A stretch of DNA of 64,000 nt from Denitromonas sp. (GTDB lineage Bacteria; Pseudomonadota; Gammaproteobacteria; Burkholderiales; Rhodocyclaceae): contig NZ_JAUCBR010000004.1 in the NCBI RefSeq assembly GCF_034676725.1, positions 2,880,001 through 2,944,000 on the forward strand, read 5' to 3'. Positions 24,992-34,261 of the stretch are shown piece by piece. The first letter of the stretch is position 1. Each line of letters opens with the position of its first letter. A program made the translations under genes and the position numbers. A model generated the notes under the pieces. That model saw nothing but the letters and a program-made list of their open reading frames with translations. It was not told the origin of the DNA and did not search any database.

Positions 24992-26998
24992 ATGCAGGCA
25001 ACAGGCGTGCTGTTTGGTCAGGTGCTGGCGGTGTTCGGCATCGTGATCGCCGGCGTGTGGACCGCCACACAATGGACCGCAGCCGCCCTGGGCTACCAGC
25101 TACGCCTGGGCTCGCCGTGGTTCGATTTCTTTGGCACGCCGATCTACTTCCCCTGGAAGTTGTTCGAGTGGTGGTTCTTCTTCGACGCCTACGCGCCCGA
25201 TATCTTCGCCAAGGGCGGCGCCATCGCCGGTTCCAGCGGCCTAGTGGCGGTGGTGGTCGCCATCGGCATGTCGGTGTGGCGCTCGCGGCAGGCGCGCCGC
25301 GTCACCACTTACGGTTCGGCGCGCTGGGCCGATAGCGCGGAAATCATCAAGGCCGGGCTGGTGGGCCTGGCAGGCGTGTTTCTCGGCCTGTTCGCGGGCC
25401 GCTACCTGCGCCACGCGGGACCGGAGCATGTATTGGCCTTCGCGCCGACGCGATCCGGCAAAGGTGTGGGCCTGGTGGTGCCCACGCTGCTGTCGTGGCC
25501 GGCATCCGCCGTGATCCACGACATCAAGGGCGAGAACTGGCAGCTCACGGCCGGTTGGCGCTCGCGTTTCTCGCACTGCCTGCTGTTCAACCCCACCGAC
25601 GCGAAGTCGGCCGCGTACAACCCGCTGCTGGAAGTGCGGCGCGGTGCACATGAAGTGCGCGACGTGCAGAACATCGCGGACATCCTGGTCGATCCCGAAG
25701 GCGCCTTGGAACGCCGGAACCACTGGGAAAAAACTTCGCACGCGCTGCTGGTCGGCGCGATCCTGCATGTGCTCTACGCCAGCGAGGACAAGACGCTGCG
25801 CGGCGTCGCCAATTTCCTCTCTGATCCGGCGTGTCCGTTCGAGGTGACGTTGCATCGGATGATGACGACGAAGCACCTGGGCGACTGCCCGCATCCCGTC
25901 GTCGCGTCCGCCGCACGCGAAGTTTTGAACAAGAGCGACAACGAGCGCTCGGGCGTGCTGTCCACGGCCATGTCCTTCCTCGGCCTGTACCGCGATCCCA
26001 CGGTGGCCGAAGTCACCTCGCGCTGCGACTGGCGCATCGCCGACCTGATCTCGGCGCAGCATCCGGTGTCCCTGTACTTGGTGGTGCCCCCGTCCGATAT
26101 CAGCCGCACTAAGCCGCTGGTGCGGCTGATCCTCAACCAGATCGGCCGGCGCCTGACCGAATCGCTCGACGGCAGCGACGGCATCCCGCGCCGCCACGAG
26201 CTGCTGCTGATGCTCGACGAGTTCCCGGCGCTGGGCCGGCTCGACTTCTTTGAATCCGCGCTCGCCTTCATGGCTGGCTACGGCCTACGTGCCTTCCTCA
26301 TCGCGCAGTCGCTCAACCAGATCGACAAAGCCTACGGCCAGAACCATTCGATTCTGGACAACTGCCATGTGCGCGTGACCTTCGCCACAAATGACGAGCG
26401 CACCGCGAAAAGGATTTCCGAAACGCTGGGCACCGCCACCGAACTGCGCGCGCAGCGCAACTATGCCGGCCACCGGCTGGCGCCCTGGCTCGGGCACCTG
26501 ATGGTGTCGCGCCAGGAAACAGCGCGCCCGCTGCTCACCCCTGGCGAGGTGATGCAGCTTCCGCCGGACGAGGCGGTGGTGATGGTCTCGGGCCACGCGC
26601 CGATCAAGGCGAAGAAGCTGCGTTACTACACCGACGCCAACTTCCAGCGCCGCGTCCTGCCGCCGCCTGAGCTGGCGCCGGGCCGCTATGCCGATGCGCC
26701 GGCCGTGCGGCCGGACGACTGGAGCGCTCTGGCGGTTCCCGTCATTCCCTCTGCACCTGTCACGGCTGCGGGCCTCGCCGACACCACCGGCGAAGCCGAC
26801 GACGGCGGCCCGCGTCGCCAGCCCGAACTGTCCGAAACCGTCGCCTACAGCACTGCACCCGAGCACGCGACCAGCGACCTGGCGCTGCTCGATGACGAAG
26901 ACGACCTGCCGCTTCCCCTGCCATCCCAGCTCGACCCGCGCTTGCAGCGCGCGGCGCGGCTGGCCGCCCTCGACCCTGACGACGGAATCCAGCTATGA
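24992..26998 (+). CDS. traG: TraG/VirD4-family type IV coupling protein
   Basis: A 668-aa inner-membrane ATPase that links the relaxosome to the mating-pair channel. Transmembrane segments lie at about 7-30, 76-93 and 118-140. Walker A is PTRSGKGVG (about 151-159), a KGENW motif follows, and Walker B is LLMLDEFPALG (about 408-418). The C-terminal 110 residues are a low-complexity acidic/proline tail. GGAGG stands six bases before the start. It overlaps the next gene by 4 nt and begins the traG-trb operon. Confidence 0.95.
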   Translation: MQATGVLFGQVLAVFGIVIAGVWTATQWTAAALGYQLRLGSPWFDFFGTPIYFPWKLFEWWFFFDAYAPDIFAKGGAIAGSSGLVAVVVAIGMSVWRSRQARRVTTYGSARWADSAEIIKAGLVGLAGVFLGLFAGRYLRHAGPEHVLAFAPTRSGKGVGLVVPTLLSWPASAVIHDIKGENWQLTAGWRSRFSHCLLFNPTDAKSAAYNPLLEVRRGAHEVRDVQNIADILVDPEGALERRNHWEKTSHALLVGAILHVLYASEDKTLRGVANFLSDPACPFEVTLHRMMTTKHLGDCPHPVVASAAREVLNKSDNERSGVLSTAMSFLGLYRDPTVAEVTSRCDWRIADLISAQHPVSLYLVVPPSDISRTKPLVRLILNQIGRRLTESLDGSDGIPRRHELLLMLDEFPALGRLDFFESALAFMAGYGLRAFLIAQSLNQIDKAYGQNHSILDNCHVRVTFATNDERTAKRISETLGTATELRAQRNYAGHRLAPWLGHLMVSRQETARPLLTPGEVMQLPPDEAVVMVSGHAPIKAKKLRYYTDANFQRRVLPPPELAPGRYADAPAVRPDDWSALAVPVIPSAPVTAAGLADTTGEADDGGPRRQPELSETVAYSTAPEHATSDLALLDDEDDLPLPLPSQLDPRLQRAARLAALDPDDGIQL

Positions 26999-27483
26999 GC
27001 CATCTTCATTCCCGCCATCGCCTGAACCTGTTCATCGAGCGCGACCACGCCAAGCGCCTGGACGAGCTGTCGGCGAAGAAAGGCGTTTCCAAGTCCTCCA
27101 TCGTCGCGGCAGCGCTCGCGTCCTGGCTGTCGCCGGACGCCGCCGACCAGCGTGAAGCGGCGATGGCCAAGCGGCTGGAGCGGCTGTCGCGCCAGTTCGA
27201 GAAGCTGGAGCGCGACCAGAACATCCTGATCGAGACGCTGGCGCTGTTCGTGCGCTACTACCTGACGGTCAGCACACCGCTGCCCGAGGCGCATCAGGAC
27301 GCGGCGAGAGCGCAAGGCAAGGCGCGCTTCGAGCAGTTCGTCGAACAGCTCGGCCGCCACCTGCTGCGTGGTCGTAGCCTGGTGCGCGAAGTCTACGAGG
27401 AGATCCAGCCCGACACGCAGCGGCTGGACGAGACGGCGGCACTGGCCGAAGCGCAGGAACGTGCGCGGGAGGCTGCCGTATGA
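26995..27483 (+). CDS. CopG-family ribbon-helix-helix protein
   Basis: A 162-aa protein. The N-terminal ribbon-helix-helix (about 8-45: HRLNLFIERDHAKRLDELSA, KKGVSKSSIVAAAL) is followed by a coiled-coil helical region. It is commonly located between traG and trbB in this ICE family and annotated as a CopG-family regulator. It probably adjusts expression of the trb operon or takes part in the relaxosome. It overlaps its neighbours by 4 nt on each side. Confidence 0.85.
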   Translation: MSHLHSRHRLNLFIERDHAKRLDELSAKKGVSKSSIVAAALASWLSPDAADQREAAMAKRLERLSRQFEKLERDQNILIETLALFVRYYLTVSTPLPEAHQDAARAQGKARFEQFVEQLGRHLLRGRSLVREVYEEIQPDTQRLDETAALAEAQERAREAAV

Positions 27484-28493
27484 GTGCCGTCCCGCAGCAA
27501 CCATCGTCCTCTGTCACCTCACTGGACCGGCGCATCCGCATGTTGCGCACGGCAATGGGACCGCTGATCGCCGCCGCGCTCGAAGACCCGGACGTGGTGG
27601 AAGTGATGCTGAACCCGGACGGCGCGCTGTGGCTGGACCGGCTTTCGTCGGGCCGATCTGCCACCGGCGAATCGCTGTCCGCCGCCGATGGCGAACGCAT
27701 CATCCGCTTGGTCGCGGCCCACGTCGGCACGGAAGTGCATCGCGGCCGGCCGCTGCTGACCGCCGAGCTGCCGGAGACCGGCGAGCGTTTCGAGGGCATC
27801 CTGCCGCCGGCGGCGCCGGGCCCGGCCTTCGCCCTGCGCAAGCGCGCCGTGGGCGTGATCGGTCTGGCCGACTACGTGGCCGACCGCATCCTGTCCGAGC
27901 AGCAGGCCGAGTTCCTGCGCCGCGCGGTGCGCGAGCGCCAGAACATCCTGATCGCCGGCGGCACCAGCACCGGCAAGACCACGCTCGCCAATGCGCTGCT
28001 GGCCGAAATCGCCAGCACTGGCGACCGCGTGCTGGTGCTGGAAGACACCGTGGAATTGCAGTGTGCGGCACGCGACCACGTGCCGCTGCGCACCCGTGCG
28101 GGCGTGGTGTCGATGACCGAGCTGGTGCGCGCCACGATGCGCCTGCGGCCCGACCGCGTGATCGTCGGCGAGGTGCGCGGCGGCGAGGCGCTGGACCTTA
28201 TCAAGGTCTGGGGCACCGGCCATCCCGGCGGCATCGCCACGCTGCACGCCAGTTCCGCGCACGGCGCACTGCTGCGCCTCGAACAACTGATCCTCGAAGT
28301 CGCCATGACCCCACCGCGCGCGCTGATCGCCGAGGCGGTGAACGTCATCGTCTTCATCGCCGGGCGCGGCCGCGCCCGTCAGGTCCAGACCGTCGCCCGC
28401 GTCACCGGCTTCGACGGTCATGGCTACCAGCTCGACGACGCGCTCGCGCCGCTTCCTTCCCCGTCCTCAACCCACTCTGGAGAACTGCCATGA
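27480..28493 (+). CDS. trbB: Conjugal transfer ATPase TrbB (VirB11 type)
   Basis: A 337-aa secretion ATPase. Walker A is GGTSTGKTT (about 161-169), followed by the Asp box VLVLEDTVELQ, Walker B-like RPDRVIVGEVRGGEAL and the His box GHPGGIATLHASS (about 246-258). Hexameric VirB11-type ATPases power pilus assembly and substrate transfer at the inner membrane. It overlaps copG by 4 nt and trbC by 4 nt. Confidence 0.95.
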   Translation: MSAVPQQPSSSVTSLDRRIRMLRTAMGPLIAAALEDPDVVEVMLNPDGALWLDRLSSGRSATGESLSAADGERIIRLVAAHVGTEVHRGRPLLTAELPETGERFEGILPPAAPGPAFALRKRAVGVIGLADYVADRILSEQQAEFLRRAVRERQNILIAGGTSTGKTTLANALLAEIASTGDRVLVLEDTVELQCAARDHVPLRTRAGVVSMTELVRATMRLRPDRVIVGEVRGGEALDLIKVWGTGHPGGIATLHASSAHGALLRLEQLILEVAMTPPRALIAEAVNVIVFIAGRGRARQVQTVARVTGFDGHGYQLDDALAPLPSPSSTHSGELP

Positions 28494-28867
28494 CGCTCGC
28501 CCATGCTTTGCGTATTTCCGTAAATCCGCTTTTCCGTCTTGCGCGCCTGCGCTGTCTCACCGCACCGGCGCAGCAGGGACTGCTGCTGGCGGTCGTGTTC
28601 CTGCTGGTGGCCAGCACGGCGCACGCGGCCGGTTCCAGCATGCCCTGGGAAGGGCCGCTGCAAGCCATCCTCGACTCGATCCAGGGGCCGGTGGCCCGCA
28701 TCGTCGCGGTCATCATCATCATCGCCACTGGCCTGGCGCTGGCTTTCGGCGACACGTCGGGCGGCTTTCGCAAGCTGGTCCAGATCGTTTTCGGCCTGTC
28801 CATCGCGTTCGCGGCGTCCTCGTTCTTCCTGTCGTTCTTCAGCTTTTCCGGCGGGGCCGTCGTATGA
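28490..28867 (+). CDS. trbC: Conjugal pilin TrbC
   Basis: A 125-aa prepilin (VirB2 type). A long signal peptide ends near STAHAAG (about 45); two hydrophobic segments follow (about 62-80 and 95-118), as in cyclic pilins. TraF (18790) is the expected processing enzyme. The start follows GGAG and overlaps trbB by 4 nt. Confidence 0.92.
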   Translation: MTLAHALRISVNPLFRLARLRCLTAPAQQGLLLAVVFLLVASTAHAAGSSMPWEGPLQAILDSIQGPVARIVAVIIIIATGLALAFGDTSGGFRKLVQIVFGLSIAFAASSFFLSFFSFSGGAVV

Positions 28868-29136
28868 GTGCGCCCGACGAGTTCGCCGCCGGCTTTGAAG
28901 TACCGCTGCATCGCTCGCTGACCGAACCGCTCCTGCTGGGTGGTGCGCCGCGCACGGTCGCCATTGCCAACGGCACGCTGGCCGCTGCCGTGGGGCTGGG
29001 CCTGCAACTGTGGATTCCGGGGCTGGTGATGTGGCTTGTCGGCCATTCGCTGGCGGTGTGGGGCGCGCGCGTCGATCCGCAGTTCATGCAGGTGTTCGCG
29101 CGCCACATCAAGCACAAGCCGCTGCTGGACGTGTGA
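28864..29136 (+). CDS. trbD: TrbD (VirB3-like) membrane protein
   Basis: A 90-aa protein with the VirB3 pattern: the short N-terminal VPLHRSLTEPLLLGGAPR, then one or two hydrophobic helices (about 38-65), then a basic tail. It is part of the inner-membrane mating channel and partner of the TrbE ATPase encoded 10 nt downstream. It overlaps trbC by 4 nt. Confidence 0.92.
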   Translation: MSAPDEFAAGFEVPLHRSLTEPLLLGGAPRTVAIANGTLAAAVGLGLQLWIPGLVMWLVGHSLAVWGARVDPQFMQVFARHIKHKPLLDV

Positions 29137-29146
29137 GGACGACGCC

Positions 29147-31585
29147 ATGTTGAACCTCGCCGAATACCGCCAGCGTCCCGCACTGCTTGCCGACTGGCTG
29201 CCCTGGGCCGGGCTGGTCGCGCCCGGCGTGGTGCTCAACAAAGATGGTTCGTTCCAGAAGACGGCGCGCTTTCGCGGGCCGGACCTGGACAGCGCGACGC
29301 AGGGCGAGCTGATCGCCACGTCGGCGCGGCTGAACAACGCGCTGCGCCGCCTGGGTTCCGGCTGGGCCTTGTTCGTGGAAGCCGAACGGCTGGCCGCCGC
29401 CGACTATCCGCACTCGGACTTTCCCGAACCGCTGTCCTGGCTGGTGGACGAGGAACGCCGTGCGGTGTTCGAGGAAGACCAGAGCCACTTCGAGAGCCGC
29501 TATCACCTGACGCTGGTGTACCTGCCGCCGGAGGAATCCCGCGCACGCGCCGCGAAGCTGCTCTACGAGAACACACCGCAGCGCGGCGTGGACTGGCACG
29601 AGCGCCTGACGGCCTTTCTGGCGGAGACGGATCGCTGCTTCGACCTGCTCGATGGCGTGATGCCGGAGATTGCCTGGCTCGACGACAGCGAGACGCTGAC
29701 CTATCTGCACGCGACCATTTCCACGCGACGCTATCGCGTGGCGGTGCCGGAACATCCGTTCCACCTCGATGCGCTGCTGACCGACTGCCCACTGACCGGC
29801 GGGCTGGCGCCGATGCTGGGCGATGCGCATTTGCGCGTGGCATCGGTGCGCGGCTTTCCGACTTCGACCTGGCCGGGACTGCTCGACGACCTGAACCGCT
29901 TGGGCTTCGCGTATCGCTGGAGCACGCGCTTCCTGTGCATGGACAAGGCCGAGGCGGAAAAGGAACTCGGCCGCCTGCGCCGCCAGTGGTTCGCCAAGCG
30001 CAAGAACGTCGTCGCGCTGCTGCGCGAAACCATCTTCCAGCAGGAAAGCCCGCTGGTGGATACCGATGCCAGCAACAAAGCAAGCGACGCCGACGCTGCT
30101 TTGCAGGAGCTGGGCAGCGATCAGGTGGCGTTCGGCTACGTCACCGCGACGGTCGCGGTGTTGGATGCGGACGCAGCGGTGACCGACGAGAAGCTGCGGA
30201 TGATCGAGCGCGTCATCCAGGGACGCGGCTTCGTCACCATTCCCGAGACGCTGAATGCGGTCGATGCCTGGCTGTCCTCGATTCCGGGCAATGCCTACGC
30301 CAACGTGCGCCAGCCCATCGTCTCGACGCTGAACCTCGCGCACCTGATGCCGGTGTCGGCGGTGTGGGCCGGGCCGGAGCGCAATGCGCATCTGGACGGG
30401 CCACCGCTGATCGTCACGCGCACCGATGGCGCCACGCCGTTCCGTTTGGTGACGCACATCGGCGATGTCGGGCATGTGCTGATCGCCGGCCCGACCGGCA
30501 TGGGCAAGTCGGTGTTGTTGGCAACGCTGGCGATGCAGTTCCGCCGCTATCGCGGCTCACGCATCTTCGCGTTCGATATGGGCCGCTCGCTGCGCGCCAC
30601 GACCCTGGGCCTGGGCGGCGAGCATTACGACCTGGGCACGGATGGCGGCATCGCGTTCCAGCCGCTCGCCCGCATCGACCAGGAGGGCTACCGCACCTGG
30701 GCCGCCGAATGGCTGGAAGGCCGGATGGTGCAGGAAGGCGCGGCCATCGGCCCCGACGAGAAGGCCGCCATCTGGTCGGCGCTGGAAAGCCTCGCCGGTG
30801 CGCCGGTGGAGCAGCGCACGCTGACCGGGTTTTCCGTGCTGTTGCAGAACAACGCGCTGCGCCAGGCGCTCGCGCCCTATGTGCTCGGCGGCGCGCACGG
30901 CAAGCTTCTGGACGCCGACCACGATCGCCTGGGCACGGCCGACGTGCAGTGCTTCGAGATGGAGGAGTTGATGGCCAGCCGCGCCGCTGTGCTGGCCGTA
31001 CTGCGCTATTTGTTCGCCCGCTTCGACGAGCGCTTCGACGGCGCGCCCACGCTCCTCATCCTCGACGAAGCCTGGCTTTTCCTGGACGACCCGGTATTCG
31101 CGGCGCGCATTCGCCAGTGGCTGAAGACACTGCGCAAGAAGAACGTATCGGTGATCTTCGCCACGCAGTCGCTCGCCGACATCAAGGACTCCAGCATCGC
31201 GCCCGCGATCATCGAGAGCTGCGCGAGCCGCATCTTCCTGCCCAACCCGCAGGCGACCGAGCCGCAGATTCGCACGATCTACGAAGGCTTCGGGCTCAAC
31301 GCCCGGCAGATCGAGATCGTCGCCACCGCGCAGCCCAAGCGCGACTACTACTACCAGTCGCGGCTGGGCAATCGCCTGTTCGACCTCGACCTGGGGCCGG
31401 TCACGCTGGCTTTCGCCGGCGCCTCGACGCCGCAGGACCAGCGCGACATCGACACAGTAACGGCCGCGGCGCCGTCTTCCGTCTTCGCAGCCGCCTGGCT
31501 GCGCCATTGCGGTCTGGTCTGGGCGGCCGACCTGTTGCCGTCCGCGCCTGCCGCTTCCCACCCACCACAGGAGAACCCGTCATGA
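29147..31585 (+). CDS. trbE: Conjugal transfer ATPase TrbE (VirB4 type)
   Basis: An 812-aa protein, the large energising ATPase of the channel. It has an N-terminal CagE/VirB4 domain and a C-terminal RecA-like domain. Walker A is GPTGMGKSVLLATLA (about 448-462), Walker B is LLILDEAWLFLDDP (about 635-648), and VSVIFATQSLADI is the conserved sensor segment. The start at 29147 is set by MLNLAEYR, the usual N-terminus. It overlaps trbJ by 4 nt. Confidence 0.95.
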   Translation: MLNLAEYRQRPALLADWLPWAGLVAPGVVLNKDGSFQKTARFRGPDLDSATQGELIATSARLNNALRRLGSGWALFVEAERLAAADYPHSDFPEPLSWLVDEERRAVFEEDQSHFESRYHLTLVYLPPEESRARAAKLLYENTPQRGVDWHERLTAFLAETDRCFDLLDGVMPEIAWLDDSETLTYLHATISTRRYRVAVPEHPFHLDALLTDCPLTGGLAPMLGDAHLRVASVRGFPTSTWPGLLDDLNRLGFAYRWSTRFLCMDKAEAEKELGRLRRQWFAKRKNVVALLRETIFQQESPLVDTDASNKASDADAALQELGSDQVAFGYVTATVAVLDADAAVTDEKLRMIERVIQGRGFVTIPETLNAVDAWLSSIPGNAYANVRQPIVSTLNLAHLMPVSAVWAGPERNAHLDGPPLIVTRTDGATPFRLVTHIGDVGHVLIAGPTGMGKSVLLATLAMQFRRYRGSRIFAFDMGRSLRATTLGLGGEHYDLGTDGGIAFQPLARIDQEGYRTWAAEWLEGRMVQEGAAIGPDEKAAIWSALESLAGAPVEQRTLTGFSVLLQNNALRQALAPYVLGGAHGKLLDADHDRLGTADVQCFEMEELMASRAAVLAVLRYLFARFDERFDGAPTLLILDEAWLFLDDPVFAARIRQWLKTLRKKNVSVIFATQSLADIKDSSIAPAIIESCASRIFLPNPQATEPQIRTIYEGFGLNARQIEIVATAQPKRDYYYQSRLGNRLFDLDLGPVTLAFAGASTPQDQRDIDTVTAAAPSSVFAAAWLRHCGLVWAADLLPSAPAASHPPQENPS

Positions 31586-32313
31586 AGAAGACCCTTCTTG
31601 CGACTGTTGCTGCCGCTCTGTTTTGCGCGCTGCCGGCCGCGCAGGCGCAGTGGGCCGTAATCGACCCGACGAACCTGGTGCAGAACACGCTGACCGCGAT
31701 CCGCACGCTGGAGCAGATCAACAACCAGGTGCGGCAGCTTCAGAACGAAGCACAAATGCTCATCAACCAGGCGCGCAATCTGGCGGGCCTCGACTTCAAC
31801 GTGGTCAACCGCCTGCGCTCGACGCTGGCGACCACCGAACGCCTGATCGCCGAGGCGCAGGGCCTGGCCTACGACGTGGCGAACATGGACCGGGAGTTCG
31901 CCCGGCTGTATCCGCACGAGTACGCCGCGACCATCAGCGGCGATCGCATGGCGCAGGACGCGCGCGAGCGCTGGCGGCACACGCTCGATGGCCTGCACAC
32001 GGCAATGCGGATGCAGGCGCAGGTGTCGCAGAACCTCAGCGAAGACGAAGGCGTGCTGGCCGATCTCGTCGGCCAGAGCCAGTCGGCTGACGGCGCGCTG
32101 CAAGCCATGCAGGCGACCAACCAGTTGCTGGCCTTGCAGGCCAAGCAGGCGATCCAGTCTCAGCAGCTCCAGTTGACGCAGGACCGCGCCGCATCGCTGG
32201 AACTAGCGCGGCAGGCGGCGGCAACCGAGCGCGCCCGCGAAGTACGGCGGCGCTTCCACGGCGAGGGCACGCCCTACACGCCGCAGACCGTGCCGTTCTA
32301 CGGCGGCGATTGA
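31582..32313 (+). CDS. trbJ: TrbJ (VirB5-like) transfer protein
   Basis: A 243-aa exported protein. A signal peptide (MKKTLLATVAAALFCALPAA, cleavage near AQAQ) is followed by the TrbJ pattern NTLTAIRTLEQINNQVRQLQ, NEAQMLINQARNLAGL and long helices. VirB5-type proteins sit at the pilus tip. The start is preceded by AGGAGA and overlaps trbE by 4 nt. Confidence 0.93.
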   Translation: MKKTLLATVAAALFCALPAAQAQWAVIDPTNLVQNTLTAIRTLEQINNQVRQLQNEAQMLINQARNLAGLDFNVVNRLRSTLATTERLIAEAQGLAYDVANMDREFARLYPHEYAATISGDRMAQDARERWRHTLDGLHTAMRMQAQVSQNLSEDEGVLADLVGQSQSADGALQAMQATNQLLALQAKQAIQSQQLQLTQDRAASLELARQAAATERAREVRRRFHGEGTPYTPQTVPFYGGD

Positions 32314-32323
32314 GGCACGCGCC

Positions 32324-33544
32324 ATGAACGACATCTCGGTGATCGACCGCTTCCTTATCGTCTTCTCCACCTACATCGACTCGGGTTTCGGGCTGCTGGG
32401 TGGCGAGATTGCGTTCCTCACCGCCACCTTGATCGTGATCGACATGACCATCGCGGGCCTCTATTGGGCGATGAGTCACGCCACCGGCCAGGGCGAGGAC
32501 GTAATCGCCAAGCTGATCCGCAAGGTGCTCTACGTCGGCGCCTTCGCCTACATCATCGGCAACTTCAACTGGCTGGCGAGCATCGTGTTCCGCTCGTTTG
32601 CGGGGCTGGGTTTGATGGCGTCGGGTTCCACGATCTCGCAGGCCGAATTCCTGCAACCGGGCCGGCTGGCCAAGGTGGGCGTCGATGCCGCCTCGCCGAT
32701 CCTCGAACAGATCAGCGACATGGCGGGCTTCCCCGAGGTGTTCGTGAACGTGACGCCCATCGCGGTCATGTTCCTGGCCTGGCTGGTGGTGATCGTCACG
32801 TTCTTCGTGCTGGCGATCCAGCTTTTCATCACGCTGATCGAGTTCAAGCTGACCACGCTCGCCGGCTTCGTGCTGGTGCCGTTCGCGCTGTGGAACAAGA
32901 CCGCGTTTCTCGCCGAAAAGGTGCTGGGCAACGTGGTGTCGTCGGGCATCAAGGTGCTGGTGCTGGCGGTGATCGTCGGCATCGGCACTGGCCTGTTCGC
33001 CGAGTTCCAGGTCGCGCCGGACGAACCCTCCATCGACCACGCGCTGGTCATCATGCTGGCGTCCCTCGCGCTGCTGGCGCTGGGGATCTTCGGGCCGGGC
33101 ATCGCCACCGGCCTGGTGTCCGGTTCGCCGCAGCTCGGCGCCGGTGCGATGGCGGGTGCCGCGCTCGGCGCGGCCGGTACGGCCGTTGCGGTCGGCGCGG
33201 TGGCCACCGGGGTCGGTGGTGCCGTCGCGGCCGGTGCGCGCATGGCGCCCAGTGCTACCCGCATGGCTGTCGGCGGCGCCCGTTCGATGGCATCGACCGC
33301 CAGCGGTGCAAGGGCAGCGTATCAGGCAGGTTCTGCCGGTGCTGGCGGTGGCCTCAAGGGTGCGGCAGCCGCTCAGGGCGGCGCGGACGCCGCCGCCAGC
33401 ACCAGACAACCCGCCTGGGCCAGGCGCCTGCAACGTCGCCAGCAACTCACCCATGCCGCCACCACCGTCGCGCACACGCTGCGCGGTGGCGACGGCGGCG
33501 GCTCGGGCAGTGGCCCCAGCCTGCGCGACCCATCGAATTCATAA
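32324..33544 (+). CDS. trbL: TrbL (VirB6-like) polytopic membrane protein
   Basis: A 406-aa inner-membrane protein with about six hydrophobic segments in the first 290 residues (the block IAVMFLAWLVVIVTFFVLAI is one) and a Gly/Ala-rich cytoplasmic tail ending in basic sequence. The VirB6-type channel component of the transfer machinery. It starts 10 nt after trbJ. Confidence 0.93.
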   Translation: MNDISVIDRFLIVFSTYIDSGFGLLGGEIAFLTATLIVIDMTIAGLYWAMSHATGQGEDVIAKLIRKVLYVGAFAYIIGNFNWLASIVFRSFAGLGLMASGSTISQAEFLQPGRLAKVGVDAASPILEQISDMAGFPEVFVNVTPIAVMFLAWLVVIVTFFVLAIQLFITLIEFKLTTLAGFVLVPFALWNKTAFLAEKVLGNVVSSGIKVLVLAVIVGIGTGLFAEFQVAPDEPSIDHALVIMLASLALLALGIFGPGIATGLVSGSPQLGAGAMAGAALGAAGTAVAVGAVATGVGGAVAAGARMAPSATRMAVGGARSMASTASGARAAYQAGSAGAGGGLKGAAAAQGGADAAASTRQPAWARRLQRRQQLTHAATTVAHTLRGGDGGGSGSGPSLRDPSNS

Positions 33545-33556
33545 GGAGGACGGCTC

Positions 33557-34261
33557 ATGCGCTTCAAACGACCGCAGGTGCGCTATGCCGAATCGCCACA
33601 GCCGGCCACGCCGTACCAGACCGCCGAACAGGTGTGGGACGAGCGTATCGGCTCGGCCCGCGTACAGGCAAAGAACTGGCGGCTGATGGCCTTCGGTTGC
33701 CTCGCGCTCGCGCTGCTGATGGCGGGCGGCCTGGTGTGGCGCTCGGCGCAATCCATCGTCACGCCCTACGTGGTGGAGGTGGACCACGGCGGGCAGGTCC
33801 GCGCCGTCGGCGAGGCCGCCACGCCGTACCGGCCCAACGATGCGCAGACCGCGCATCACCTCGCGCGCTTCGTCACGCTGGTGCGCTCGTTGTCCATCGA
33901 CCCCATCGTGGTCCGGCAGAACTGGCTGGATGCCTACGACTACACCACCGACCGCGGGGCTGCCGTGCTCAACGACTACGCCCGTGCCAACGATCCCTTC
34001 GCGCGCATTGGTCGGGAGACGGTGACGGTACAGATCAGCAGCGTCGTGCGCGCGAGCGATGCGTCATTTCAGGTGCGCTGGACGGAGCGCCGCTACGTGA
34101 ACGGCGCGGCGGCGGGACTGGAGCGCTGGACGGCGGTGGTCTCCATCGTGCTGCAAACGCCGCGTACCGAGGAACGGCTGCGCCGCAATCCATTGGGCAT
34201 CTACGTCAACGGCTTGTCGTGGAGCCGGGAACTCGACTCGATCGAAGGAGACAGGCCATGA
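33557..34261 (+). CDS. trbF: TrbF (VirB8-like) assembly protein
   Basis: A 234-aa bitopic protein: a short cytoplasmic part, one transmembrane helix (about 44-64), and a periplasmic domain with the NTF2-like VirB8 pattern (TPYVVEVDHGGQVRAVGE, then RWTERRYVNG). AGGAGG precedes the start. It overlaps trbG by 4 nt. Confidence 0.93.
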   Translation: MRFKRPQVRYAESPQPATPYQTAEQVWDERIGSARVQAKNWRLMAFGCLALALLMAGGLVWRSAQSIVTPYVVEVDHGGQVRAVGEAATPYRPNDAQTAHHLARFVTLVRSLSIDPIVVRQNWLDAYDYTTDRGAAVLNDYARANDPFARIGRETVTVQISSVVRASDASFQVRWTERRYVNGAAAGLERWTAVVSIVLQTPRTEERLRRNPLGIYVNGLSWSRELDSIEGDRP